Notes: generated from the sequence alone by a model not told the origin. Shown: positions 27,956 through 36,474, numbered from the stretch's first letter. The stretch: 64,000 nucleotides of DNA from Cupriavidus yeoncheonensis (GCF_905397275.1 NZ_CAJPUY010000009.1:223183-287182); one strand, 5' to 3'. Numbers and translations are program-made.

Positions 27956-28909
27956 TTAGTGGTTGATGGGGGTTGCCGGCGCCGCCGCGAAGGCGCGCCT
28001 GAGTGCCTCGCCGGCCTGGTCCAACGCCTGTCCGCCCTGCGCCAGCGCGCCGGGCATCCAGCAAAAGCCATGGATCATGCCGTCGTACCGCGTCACCTCG
28101 ACCGGGACGCCGGCTGCGGCCAGCCGGTGACCGTAGGCTTCGCCCTCGTCGCGCAGCGGATCGAACTCGGCGGTGATGACAAGCGCCGGGGGCAGGCCGG
28201 CATGGTCCGGGGCCAGCAGTGGCGAGGCATAGGGATGCCTGCCGTCCTGCGTGTCGGCGAGGTAGTGGTTCCAGAACCAGGCCATGCCGTCACGCGTGAG
28301 GAAGTAGCCCTCGCCGTTGTCACGGTAGGACGCCGTGTCGAACGCGTGGTGCGTGACGGGATAAAGCAGCGTCTGGTGGCACAGGCGGAAGTGGCCACGG
28401 TCGCGCGACATCAGCGCCACGACGGCGGCGAGATTGGCACCGGCGCTGTCGCCGCCCACGGCAACGCGGGCCGGGTCGACGCCGAGCACGCCGGCATTGG
28501 CCGTTACCCAGCGGGCGGCGGCGTAGGCATCTTCGGCAGCCGTGGGGAACTTGTGCTCGGGCGCGAGCCGGTAGTCTACCGACACCACCACGCAACCGGC
28601 CCGGTTGGCCAGCCGGCGGCAGGGCACGTCCACGGTGTCCAGGTTGCCGATGACCCAGCCGCCGCCGTGGTAGTACACCAGCGCGGGCAGCGGACCTGTG
28701 GCTTCGGGCCGATAGATGCGCACCGGCAGCTCGGCGTCGCCGGCCGGCACGGTACCGTCTTCCACGCTGGCGACCGGCTCCGGCGCGCCGGCAAGCGGCT
28801 GGATCGCCAGCGTGGCGCGCGCCTGCTCGGGCGTGCGCTGGTGCAGCGGCGGATTACCTGCCGCCGCCATCAGGTCGAGGATGTACCTGGCATTCGGATC
28901 AAGGGCCAT
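27956..28909 (-). CDS. alpha/beta hydrolase, hormone-sensitive-lipase (HSL) family esterase
   Basis: 317 residues. Oxyanion-hole motif YYHGGGWVIG, nucleophile elbow GGDSAGANL, catalytic Asp in FDPLRDEGE and catalytic His in MIHGFCWM, all in the HSL/Est family IV order. It hydrolyses carboxylic esters or lactones. Lying 51 bp after a Baeyer-Villiger monooxygenase, it likely opens the ester or lactone made by that enzyme, as ChnC does for caprolactone. The exact substrate cannot be read from sequence. Confidence 0.9.
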   Translation of the reverse strand: MALDPNARYILDLMAAAGNPPLHQRTPEQARATLAIQPLAGAPEPVASVEDGTVPAGDAELPVRIYRPEATGPLPALVYYHGGGWVIGNLDTVDVPCRRLANRAGCVVVSVDYRLAPEHKFPTAAEDAYAAARWVTANAGVLGVDPARVAVGGDSAGANLAAVVALMSRDRGHFRLCHQTLLYPVTHHAFDTASYRDNGEGYFLTRDGMAWFWNHYLADTQDGRHPYASPLLAPDHAGLPPALVITAEFDPLRDEGEAYGHRLAAAGVPVEVTRYDGMIHGFCWMPGALAQGGQALDQAGEALRRAFAAAPATPINH

Positions 28910-28960
28910 GTGCTTGCGGTTCTCAGAAGAAGGGGAGAGATTGGCTGCTGGCAGCGGCGA

Positions 28961-30574
28961 TCAGCGCGCGGTGCCGGAACGGGTCAGCGCGAAGCCTTCG
29001 TAGCCGTTGGCGGCCACCTTGTCGCAAATGCCGCGATAGACGTTCACGCCCGCCACATAGATGGGGAAGGGCATCGTCTTGCCCGGGATGTTGGCACCGG
29101 TGTACCAGGACTCCCCGCGCGGAAACAGGGTGGTGTGGGCGACCTCGGCGCAGTGCCGGCTCCACGTCTGCTCTGCGGCCACCGTTGCTTCGATGGTGTC
29201 CAGTCCCTCGTCGCGCAGGTGGCACAGGCAGTCCGCGATCCATTCGACGTGCTGCTCGATCGAGCACACCATGTTGCTCAGCACCGACGGGCTTTGCGGG
29301 CCGGTGATCGTGAAGAAGTTGGGAAAGCCCGCGTTGGCCAGGCCCAGGTAAGTGTGGATCTCCTTGCCGCCCGCCCATTTGTCCTGCAGGCTCATGCCGT
29401 CCTTGCCGCGGATGTCGATGCGGAACAGCGGCCCCGTGATGGCGTCGTAGCCCGTGGCCAGCACCAGCGCGTCCAGTGCATACTCAGTGCCTGCGGTGCG
29501 CACGCCGTCCGGCGTGATCTCGGTGATCGGGTCCTGCCTGATGTCGACCAGCGTGACGTTGTCGCGGTTGTAGGTCTGGAAGTAGTTCGTGTCGATGACG
29601 GGGCGCTTGGTGCCGAAGAGATAGTCCGGCGTCAGTTTGTCCGCTACCTGCGGATCCTTCACGATGCTGCGGATCTTGTCGCGCACGAATTGCGCCACGG
29701 TCTCGTTGGCCTGAGCGTCGGTAATCAGGTCGTTGTAGGACGAATGGATCCAGCCGCCGTGCTGCCATGCGGCCTCATAGGTCTGCCGGCGCTGCACGGG
29801 GGGCTCGGCCAGCGCGCTGCGGTCCATCGCGATGGGCGAGCGTGGCACCCCGGACCAGGAATCGCGAATGCGGGTCCTGATCTCGCCGAGGTTTTCCTTG
29901 ACCTCGCGCATATGCTCGGCATCGTAGGGACGGTCCGCCGCCGGCGTGCTGTACTGGGGCGTGCGCTGGAAGACGTAGAGCTGGTCTGCCTGCGCGGCGA
30001 TGACCGGAATGGCCTGGATGCCGCTGGAACCGGTGCCGATCACGCCGACGCGCTTGCCGGTGAAGTCCACCGGCCGGTGCGGCCAGGTGCCGGTGTGGAA
30101 GACCTCTCCGCGAAAGCTGTCGAGGCCCTTGATGTCCGGCCGGTTGGCCGCCGACAGGCAGCCGACGCCCGAAATGAAGTAGCGGGCAGCCACAGTCTTG
30201 CCGTCGTCGGTCTTCACCTGCCATGCGCGCGTTTTCTCGTCGTAGTGGGCGGCGGTGACGCGCGTCCTGAACTGGATGTCGCGGCGCAGGTCGAACCGGT
30301 CCGCGACGTGATTCAGGTAGCGCAGGATGGACGGCTGGTCCGGATACCGGGTGGTCCACGTCCATTCCTTGTAGAGCGCGTCGGAGAAGGTGTAGTTGTA
30401 GTAGATGCTCTCGACGTCGCACTTGGCGCCGGGATAGCGGTTCCAGTACCAGACCCCGCCGACGTTGTCGCCGGCTTCATATACGCGGGCGCTCATGCCC
30501 TGCTCGCGCAGCTTGTGCAGCATGTAAAGGCCGGAAAAGCCGGCACCCACCACGATTGCGTCGAATTGTTCCAT
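28961..30574 (-). CDS. flavin-containing Baeyer-Villiger monooxygenase
   Basis: 537 residues with two dinucleotide folds: VVGAGFSGLYMLHKLR (FAD) and VGVIGTGSSGIQAIPVI (NADPH). The Baeyer-Villiger fingerprint FxGxxxHxxxW is present as FRGEVFHTGTW, and GGVWYWNRYPGAKCDV is typical of cyclohexanone monooxygenase-type enzymes. It inserts oxygen next to a ketone carbonyl. Length matches type I BVMOs. I set the start at ATG 30574 (MEQFDAIV), with AGGTGG 5 nt upstream; a GTG at 30583 is also possible. It lies between ADH and esterase in one operon. Confidence 0.93.
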   Translation of the reverse strand: MEQFDAIVVGAGFSGLYMLHKLREQGMSARVYEAGDNVGGVWYWNRYPGAKCDVESIYYNYTFSDALYKEWTWTTRYPDQPSILRYLNHVADRFDLRRDIQFRTRVTAAHYDEKTRAWQVKTDDGKTVAARYFISGVGCLSAANRPDIKGLDSFRGEVFHTGTWPHRPVDFTGKRVGVIGTGSSGIQAIPVIAAQADQLYVFQRTPQYSTPAADRPYDAEHMREVKENLGEIRTRIRDSWSGVPRSPIAMDRSALAEPPVQRRQTYEAAWQHGGWIHSSYNDLITDAQANETVAQFVRDKIRSIVKDPQVADKLTPDYLFGTKRPVIDTNYFQTYNRDNVTLVDIRQDPITEITPDGVRTAGTEYALDALVLATGYDAITGPLFRIDIRGKDGMSLQDKWAGGKEIHTYLGLANAGFPNFFTITGPQSPSVLSNMVCSIEQHVEWIADCLCHLRDEGLDTIEATVAAEQTWSRHCAEVAHTTLFPRGESWYTGANIPGKTMPFPIYVAGVNVYRGICDKVAANGYEGFALTRSGTAR

Positions 30575-30700
30575 GTGAACCACCTGTCCTGGGCGCGACG
30601 GTGCCGGTGCAGGGCGAAAGCCGCCCCTGGGCAGGGCAGCGCCACGCGTCGCATTGATCGGTCGGAGTCGCCCGCGTCGCGCGGGCGGTATGGGGATGAC

Positions 30701-31789
30701 TTACTGCGGGAACATCAGCACCGAACGGGCCAGTTCGCCGCGGCGCAGTTCGTCGAATGCATCGTTGATGCCTTCAAGGGGCATGCGCCGCGAGATCATG
30801 TCGTCCAGCTTGAGCTTGCCGGACAGATAGAAGTCCACCAGGCGCGGCATGTCGACGGGGAAGCGGTTCGAGCCCATGCGGCAGCCCTGCAGGCGCTTCT
30901 CCTCCATCAACTCGAATCCCTTGATGCCGATCTCGACACCGGGCGGGACCACGCCCACCACGGTCGCGGTGCCGCCACGGCGCAGCATGCCGAAGGCCTG
31001 CTCCACGGTCTGCTTGAGCCCGATGGCTTCGAGCGCGTGATGGACGCCGCCGCTGGTGAGTTCGCGCACCGCCTGCACGGCGTCGGTGCTGCTGGCATCG
31101 ATCACGTCCGTCGCGCCGAACTTGCGCGCCAGTTCGAGCTTGCCCGGCAGGCGGTCGATGGCGATGATGCGGCCGGCCCCGGCAATCGCCGCGCCGTTGA
31201 TGGCGGCAAGCCCGATGCCGCCGCAGCCGATCACGGCAACGGTCTCGCCCGGCTGCACCTTCGCGGTATGCATGACAGCGCCGACCCCGGTCACCACGCC
31301 GCAGCCGATCAGGGCCGCGCGGTCCATCGGCATGTCGCGCCGGACCGCCACCAGTGCATGCTCGTGGACCAGCATCTGCTCGGCGAACGCCGACAGGTTC
31401 ATATACTGCGGCATGGCCTTGCCGGTCCTGGCGAGCAGGCGCGGCTCCTCGTCATCGCGGCGCTTCGTGTCTGGCGACATGCACAGCGACAGGTGCCCGG
31501 TCAGGCAATGGTCGCAATGGCCGCAGTAAGCGGACAGGCAGGAGATGACGTGATCGCCCGGCTTGACCGTGCGCACCTCGCTGCCCACCTGCTCGACGAC
31601 GCCGGAGGCCTCGTGGCCCAGCACCGCGGGCAGGGGAAACGGCAGCGACCCTTCAACGAAGTGAAGGTCGGAATGGCACACCCCGACCGCGGCGGTCCGC
31701 ACCAGGACCTCGCGCGGCCCCGGCTTCGAAATGCCGATGTCTTCAATGACAAACGGGGAATTGGCTTGATACAGCACTGCGGCTTTCAT
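30701..31789 (-). CDS. zinc-dependent alcohol dehydrogenase (MDR family)
   Basis: 362-residue medium-chain dehydrogenase. Catalytic zinc ligands in GVCHSDLH and LGHEASGVVEQVG, structural-zinc quartet CGHCDHCLTGHLSLC, and NAD-binding AVIGCGGIGLAAINGA. It would oxidise an alcohol to a ketone or aldehyde, feeding the monooxygenase. Start ATG 31789 has AAGGAGA 5 nt upstream. The first 29-31 codons and ~160 bp of leader exist as a second near-identical copy in front of the DUF1254 gene at 33.9-34.2 kb. Confidence 0.92.
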   Translation of the reverse strand: MKAAVLYQANSPFVIEDIGISKPGPREVLVRTAAVGVCHSDLHFVEGSLPFPLPAVLGHEASGVVEQVGSEVRTVKPGDHVISCLSAYCGHCDHCLTGHLSLCMSPDTKRRDDEEPRLLARTGKAMPQYMNLSAFAEQMLVHEHALVAVRRDMPMDRAALIGCGVVTGVGAVMHTAKVQPGETVAVIGCGGIGLAAINGAAIAGAGRIIAIDRLPGKLELARKFGATDVIDASSTDAVQAVRELTSGGVHHALEAIGLKQTVEQAFGMLRRGGTATVVGVVPPGVEIGIKGFELMEEKRLQGCRMGSNRFPVDMPRLVDFYLSGKLKLDDMISRRMPLEGINDAFDELRRGELARSVLMFPQ

Positions 31790-31948
31790 AAGTCTCCTTG
31801 CCATCTTGAAGTGAAACGGCCGACGGGGTGAGACACCTCGGCCGGATCGCGCTTGATCTCGTTTTTCTTATGCTCGCTCGCGCTGTGCGGCCTGTCCAAT
31901 TCAATCTTTTCCGGGGTATTCCATGAATTCATACTCGCGCCTGACGCC
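31698..31948. repeat. direct repeat copy A (ADH leader and first codons)
   Basis: 251-bp copy of a direct repeat whose partner is at 33905-34161. It covers the leader and first ~31 codons of the alcohol dehydrogenase gene. By eye the copies differ by about ten substitutions, an 8-bp insertion (CATCCTTG) in copy B and a small indel. A stretch of over 65 bp across the start codon is identical. Confidence 0.95.
31786..31932 (-). CDS. possible leader peptide ORF upstream of alcohol dehydrogenase
   Basis: 48-codon frame beginning MNSWNTPEKIELDRP, whose TGA stop overlaps the ADH start codon (ATGA), a layout typical of translational coupling. The same N-terminus recurs in the duplicated copy at 34077-34145 but stops after 22 codons (MNSWNTPEKIELDRPDSASE + HK). 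There is no obvious Shine-Dalgarno sequence and no recognisable domain. Conservation could simply reflect the recent DNA duplication. Confidence 0.25.
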   Translation of the reverse strand: MNSWNTPEKIELDRPHSASEHKKNEIKRDPAEVSHPVGRFTSRWQGDL

Positions 31949-31970
31949 GGCGGCATGACATGGCCCGGCA

Positions 31971-32726
31971 TTACCGCGCGGTCAGGCCTCCGTCCACGAC
32001 CAGTTCGGCGCCGGTGATATAGGACGACTCATCCGACGCCAGGAAAAGGACCAGGTCACTGACTTCTTCCGCCTTGCCCACGCGGCCCATTGGGGCGAGC
32101 CGCTGTCCGAGCTCTTCCTGGCTGGCGCGCATGGTTGCCGAGGCGTAGTCGGCCATGGCAGTCTGGATCAGCCCGGGATGGATCGAGTTGACGCGCACGC
32201 CCAGGCTCGCGTACTCGATGGCCGCATCCTTTGTCAGCAGGCGTACGGCGCCCTTGCTGGCGCCATAGAGCGCATTGCCTGCCGCGCCGACGAGGCCGGC
32301 GACTGACGAGGCGTTGATGACGGAACCTTTGCCTTGTCTGGCCATAGAGGGCATGACGTGCTTCATGCCGAGGAAGGTCCCGGTCACGTTGATCGACATG
32401 AGTCGGTTCCATTCCTCCAGCGTGGTCTCGGCCAGCGCCTTGATGATCCAGATGCCGGCATTGTTGAAGAGGACATCGATGCGGCCGAAGGCCGCGAGTG
32501 CTTCCTCGACGACCTGTTTCCATTGGTCTTCGCTGCTGACGTCGAGCGGCAACGCCATGGCCCTGGCACCGAGCGACTCCACAGCCTGGGCAGTGGCCCT
32601 GGCGCCGGCGGGATCGATGTCCGTTGCGATGATCGTTGCGCCTTCGCGAGCGAGTCGCAATGCCGCGGCCTTGCCGATGCCCGTGCCGCTGCCCGTGATG
32701 AGTACAACCTTGTCTTGCATGCGCAT
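31971..32726 (-). CDS. short-chain dehydrogenase/reductase
   Basis: 251-residue classical SDR. Cofactor motif TGSGTGIGKAAAL, NNAGIW, catalytic Ser in VINASSVAGLVG and YGASKGA (YxxxK), and the C-terminal SSYITGAELVVDGGLTAR. The Asp after the second strand (TDIDP) indicates NAD preference. It oxidises or reduces a hydroxy/keto group. Start ATG 32726 has GGAGAGG 4 nt upstream. It follows the DUF1254 gene by 136 bp and lies between the two copies of the direct repeat. Confidence 0.9.
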   Translation of the reverse strand: MRMQDKVVLITGSGTGIGKAAALRLAREGATIIATDIDPAGARATAQAVESLGARAMALPLDVSSEDQWKQVVEEALAAFGRIDVLFNNAGIWIIKALAETTLEEWNRLMSINVTGTFLGMKHVMPSMARQGKGSVINASSVAGLVGAAGNALYGASKGAVRLLTKDAAIEYASLGVRVNSIHPGLIQTAMADYASATMRASQEELGQRLAPMGRVGKAEEVSDLVLFLASDESSYITGAELVVDGGLTAR

Positions 32727-32862
32727 GTTTCCTCTCCGCATTGTTGTGAGACACGTGCACCGACCACCCTGTTGCGCCGTATGACCACCGCGCCCCCGGA
32801 CCGTAGTGGCTTCATCTGCGCGATCGCGTGCTGCTTGGTCAGGAATATGCCGGTCAGATTGT

Positions 32863-33996
32863 TCAGTTGACGGCCTGAGCCTGCGGGAACGTCCACTTGC
32901 CGCTCAGAATGTCCGGGTGCGCGCGATAGAGGCGAACGAGGTAGTTCCAGCCCGGCATGGTTGGCAGGCAGTTCACTGTTGCCGCATCGCAGCCCCCGAA
33001 CTGGATCTCCACCTTGCCGTCCGGATTCTTCTTCGCCGTGATGTTGTTGAGCGAGTACCAGCCGAACTTGTTTGGCTCGAACAGGCCTTTGGCGTTGTAG
33101 ACGCTGACCGACCAGAAGCCATCGACCGGAACCTCCCCGACGGTGAGCTTGTAGATGGTCGCGCCGTCGTTCTTCGCCGGCGTGATCGGCAGGTAGTAGG
33201 CATCTTTTTCGGGGCTGCCTCCCCAGGCCAGTGCGGTGCCAACCAGGCGCCGCACCGGATCGACCTGGCGGGGCCCGCCGAACATGCCTCTCGTATCCTG
33301 GACAGTCGTCCCCAGCACAAGCAGGGCTTCACGCAGCTTCGTCAGTTCAGCCTGGTCCCAATTGGGGATCTCGAATTTGCCTTGATGCTTCTGTGTCAGT
33401 TTCAACGCATCCTGCAAGGCGTGGGCCTGCCCCACATCCTGGGGGTTCGCCGGATCGACCAGCGTTCGGACAGCCATCAGGGCATAGCGCGTCCCAATGC
33501 GCTCGCGCGTGAAGGTATAGGTGCCGGCGCCATAGATATCGGCGTGCGTGTAGTGGTCTTCATCGATCACCTGCAGCGACATGAAGCGCTTGCCTGCATC
33601 CGGCATCGTGATGGTCACCGGGCCTGCGTCAAGGTCGACAACCCCCAGCGAATAGAGCGTATCGCGATTGGGGCGTACCACGATCTGCCGGTCGATTGGC
33701 GCGAGCTCGCGTTGGTTGAAGAACTTGCCGAACCCGCTCCGCCAAACCACGGATTCGAGACTCCTGTCACTCTCCGCACGTATGTAGTTGTCCAGCGTGA
33801 CGGCGACTGCCGGTGGCGTGGGGGTTATGGGCGCATGGCTCTGGGCGCAGGCCGGCATGACGGATGCCGCAGCGCCGAGGATGGAGAACGTGCAAGCCAG
33901 AACACGCACCAGGACCTCGCTCGGCCCTGGCTTCGACATGCCGATGTCTTCAATGACAAACGGGGAATTGGCTTGATACAGCACTGCGGCTTTCAT
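32863..33996 (-). CDS. DUF1254/DUF1214 protein with ADH-derived N-terminal codons
   Basis: 377 residues in the full frame. Residues ~55-200 are DUF1254 (VVRPNRDTLYSLGVVDL, SLQVIDEDHYTHADIYG) and ~270-365 DUF1214 (VPVDGFWSVSVYNAKG, FGWYSLNNITAKK, MPGWNYLVRLYRA). Function of this exported family is unknown. The first 31 residues (MKAAVLYQANSPFVIEDIG...) are nearly identical to the start of the zinc ADH because a 257-bp copy of the ADH leader sits here. A native-looking signal peptide (LACTFSILGAAASVMPACAQ) begins right at the junction. A GTG at 33909 with GAGG 5 nt upstream would give MRVLACTFSIL..., so the original start may be used, and the repeat may act mainly as a captured promoter. Confidence 0.85.
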   Translation of the reverse strand: MKAAVLYQANSPFVIEDIGMSKPGPSEVLVRVLACTFSILGAAASVMPACAQSHAPITPTPPAVAVTLDNYIRAESDRSLESVVWRSGFGKFFNQRELAPIDRQIVVRPNRDTLYSLGVVDLDAGPVTITMPDAGKRFMSLQVIDEDHYTHADIYGAGTYTFTRERIGTRYALMAVRTLVDPANPQDVGQAHALQDALKLTQKHQGKFEIPNWDQAELTKLREALLVLGTTVQDTRGMFGGPRQVDPVRRLVGTALAWGGSPEKDAYYLPITPAKNDGATIYKLTVGEVPVDGFWSVSVYNAKGLFEPNKFGWYSLNNITAKKNPDGKVEIQFGGCDAATVNCLPTMPGWNYLVRLYRAHPDILSGKWTFPQAQAVN

Positions 33997-34161
33997 AAGT
34001 CTCCTTGCATCCTTGCCATCTTGAAATGAAACGGCCGACGGGGTGAGACACATCGGCCGGATCGCGCTTGATCTTTTTACTTATGCTCGCTCGCGCTGTC
34101 AGGCCTGTCCAATTCAATCTTTTCCGGGGTATTCCATGAATTCATACTCGCGTCTGACGCC
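33905..34161. repeat. direct repeat copy B (ADH leader in front of DUF1254 gene)
   Basis: 257-bp near-identical copy of 31698-31948 in the same orientation, 2.2 kb away. Its left edge falls at codons 30-31 of the DUF1254 frame and its right edge abuts a thiolase gene fragment. Confidence 0.95.
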
Positions 34162-34208
34162 AAGCAGAAAGCCGGGAGGTGATCTGTCCAGGCGCCACAC
34201 CGCTGCCG

Positions 34209-34304
34209 GCCGGCATCGTCCAGCGCGGCCTTGACCGCGGTATCTGCCAGCATTCGCAACTTGCCAATGCTGGCCATGCCGACGCCGACGATTGCTCGTT
34301 CAAT
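34209..34304 (-). pseudogene. N-terminal fragment of an SCP-x/thiolase-like gene
   Basis: Minus-strand translation reads IERAIVGVGMASIGKLRMLA then DTAVKAALDDAG. This matches the start of the intact thiolase at 39291-40469 (CAIIGVGMTPFGKFP, EQAARAALADAGIAA). No start codon precedes it in frame, and after DDAG homology stops. It is a leftover of a deleted gene lying between the porin and the repeat copy B. Confidence 0.65.
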
Positions 34305-34328
34305 TCCCGCAGAATGGATCGGGGTTCG

Positions 34329-35477
34329 TCAGAAGATGTGCCGCATGCCCAGGGTCACGGCAAACTGGCTGTTCTTGCCAGCGCCGAGGTAGTAGCCGGT
34401 GCCCAGGCCGCCCACCGAGGTGTCGAAATTCAGGCCGGCGTTCTTCGAGTAAGCGGTGGCGAGATACAGACTGGTGCGCTTGGTGAAGAAATACTTGGTC
34501 GTGAACATCACCTGCCACGGGTTCTTGATGTTGCCGAGCAAGGTGCCGTTGACGGGGTTGGCCACTTGCCGCACGTCGTCGTAGTAGTAGGCCAGCGTGG
34601 ATTCGAGCTGCGGCGTGAAGGAGTAAGTGCCGCCGACCCAGTAGTAGTTGTCGCGCAGGATCTCGACATCCGCCGGGTTCTGGCTGCGGCCCCAGCGGTA
34701 GCCTGCTACCAGGCGTACCTTGCCGGCGGCATACTTGCCTGCCACCGCGGCACGCTTTGCCTTGCCCGGCGGCCCGCCCGCCGTGGTCGGGGCATCTACC
34801 TCGTCATAGGCCAGGCCAAGGCCGAATGCCCCCGAGGTGTAGCTTGCGGCGCCGCCATATGCGGCGCCGGAGCGGAAGCTGCCCGGCACCTCGCCAGCGG
34901 TGGCCGGCGAAGCGGTATCGACCCCGAACGACCAGTGTGCGGCGACCTCGACCGGGCCGAACGTTGCGCCGTACTTGACCACATTGTCTTCGCGATAGTA
35001 GCGCCCGAGGTACGCCACGACCGGCTCGTATTGCGGTTGGTAGAAGCCTGCCTGGAAGTTGGCCAGGACATCGAAGATCGAGGTGTACTGGCGTCCGAAG
35101 GTCAGCTTGCCGTAGGGGCTGTCAATGCCAGCGAACGCCTGGCGCCCGAACAGCCTGCCGCTGTTGGCCATCTTGCCGTCATCCGAACTGAAGCCGCTTT
35201 CCAGCACGAACAGGCCCTTGAGTCCGTTGCCAAGGTCCTCGACGCCGCGCAGGCCCCAGCGCGAGCCGCCAATGCCGCCGGTCAGCATGGCGAAGCGATT
35301 CTCCGCCGGCCCCGGCGGCACGGTGGCACCGGTGCGCGACTGGTTGTTGACGTACTCGAGGTTGGTATCGATCAGGCCATACAGCGTCACGGACTGCGCG
35401 TTGGCGGTACTTGCCAGCGCCGCGCTGGCAGCGACCAGCGCAAGGTGGGCAGACCGGAATTGTTTGACGAACTTCAT
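34329..35477 (-). CDS. outer-membrane general porin (OmpC-like, Burkholderiaceae type)
   Basis: 382 residues with a signal peptide (LALVAASAALASTANAQ). The mature start SVTLYGLIDTNLEYVNN is the hallmark of betaproteobacterial trimeric porins, as are RWGLRGVEDLGNGLKGLFVLE, SPYGKLTFGRQY and the terminal Phe in GMRHIF for BAM recognition. It forms a diffusion channel, probably for substrates of the neighbouring pathway. The start is ATG 35477; the frame is open ten codons further. No promoter is assigned. Confidence 0.93.
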   Translation of the reverse strand: MKFVKQFRSAHLALVAASAALASTANAQSVTLYGLIDTNLEYVNNQSRTGATVPPGPAENRFAMLTGGIGGSRWGLRGVEDLGNGLKGLFVLESGFSSDDGKMANSGRLFGRQAFAGIDSPYGKLTFGRQYTSIFDVLANFQAGFYQPQYEPVVAYLGRYYREDNVVKYGATFGPVEVAAHWSFGVDTASPATAGEVPGSFRSGAAYGGAASYTSGAFGLGLAYDEVDAPTTAGGPPGKAKRAAVAGKYAAGKVRLVAGYRWGRSQNPADVEILRDNYYWVGGTYSFTPQLESTLAYYYDDVRQVANPVNGTLLGNIKNPWQVMFTTKYFFTKRTSLYLATAYSKNAGLNFDTSVGGLGTGYYLGAGKNSQFAVTLGMRHIF

Positions 35478-35562
35478 GAATGTCTCTGCTTTGATGGATC
35501 GCGGCAAAACTGGATATCGCCGCGGTGCGGGTTGCCCGTGCCGCGGCGGGTACCTTGGTGGA

Positions 35563-36474
35563 TCAGACCGGATCCCATGGGAACACGTCGCGCGACAGCT
35601 CGAGCGGGTAGAACGACCCCTTCAGCATGGGGATGGCGCGCTCGATGCACGACTGCACGGTCCAGCCTTCGCTGGCATGCGCGGTGCGGATCGGGCGCGG
35701 CTGCGAGAACAGGTAGATCTCGTTGTTGCGTACGCCGAATACCTGGCCGGTGACCTGGCGGCCCTGGTCGCTCAGCAGCGCCAGCGTGAACGGCGCGATC
35801 TTGCCGGCCTCCAGCGTCATATTGATCTTCATGCGCTCGGCGGCTTCCGGGGTGTTGGTCGGGATGCTGCCGACCATGCGCGTGAAGGCGAACGGCGCGA
35901 TGCAGTTCGACCGGACGTTGAATTTCTGCATGTCCACCGCGATGGACTTGGACAGGCCGACGATGCCCAGCTTCGCGGCGGCGTAGTTGGCCTGGCCGAA
36001 GTTGCCGATCAGCCCGGAGGTCGAGGTCATGTGCACGAAAGCGCCGCCTTCCTGCGCCTTGAAATGCGGCGCAACGGCGCGCGACACGTTCCAGCTGCCC
36101 TTCAGGTGCACGCGTACCACCGCATCGAACTCTTCCTCGCTCATCTTGTGGAAGATGACGTCGCGCAGGTTGCCGGCGTTGTTGACCACGCCGTCAATGC
36201 GCCCGTACAGGTCCAGGGCCTGCTGGGCGATCTTCTGCGCGGAACCCCACTCGGCGACGCTGTCGGTATTGGCGCCGGCTTCGCCGCCGGCAGCCTTGAT
36301 CAGGTCGACGGTTTCCTGGGCGGGGCCGGCGCTGCCGCCGCTTCCGTCCATGTTGACACCGAGATCATTGACGATCACGCGCGCGCCCTGGCGTGCCGCT
36401 TCCAGTGCAATGCCGCGGCCCACGCCGGCACCAGCGCCGGTGACGATGATGACTTTTCCTTCAAGCAGACTCAT
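35563..36474 (-). CDS. SDR family dehydrogenase (MFE-2/hydroxyacyl-CoA dehydrogenase-like)
   Basis: 303 residues. N-terminal TGAGAGVGRGIALEAA, the distinctive NDLGVNMDGSGG loop, NNAGNLRD, the Ser in HMTSTSGLIGNFGQ and YAAAKLGIVGL (YxxxK). The NDLG...G...S insertion and LRD motif are typical of the (3R)-hydroxyacyl-CoA dehydrogenase domain of multifunctional enzyme type 2. A 3-hydroxyacyl-CoA dehydrogenase role in the beta-oxidation set nearby is plausible. Start ATG 36474 has AGGAGAG upstream. It lies 86 bp upstream of the porin on the same strand. Confidence 0.88.
   Translation of the reverse strand: MSLLEGKVIIVTGAGAGVGRGIALEAARQGARVIVNDLGVNMDGSGGSAGPAQETVDLIKAAGGEAGANTDSVAEWGSAQKIAQQALDLYGRIDGVVNNAGNLRDVIFHKMSEEEFDAVVRVHLKGSWNVSRAVAPHFKAQEGGAFVHMTSTSGLIGNFGQANYAAAKLGIVGLSKSIAVDMQKFNVRSNCIAPFAFTRMVGSIPTNTPEAAERMKINMTLEAGKIAPFTLALLSDQGRQVTGQVFGVRNNEIYLFSQPRPIRTAHASEGWTVQSCIERAIPMLKGSFYPLELSRDVFPWDPV

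Noticed and set aside
27902..31831. 1309-codon open frame on the plus strand
   Set aside because: It is antisense to four genes with intact catalytic motifs (ALDH, esterase, monooxygenase, ADH). Its translation is Arg/Gly/His-rich without domains, as expected from high-GC shadow frames.
34077..34277. 66-codon minus-strand frame as a gene
   Set aside because: It joins a thiolase fragment to the repeat's leader ORF; explained better as remnant plus repeat copy B.
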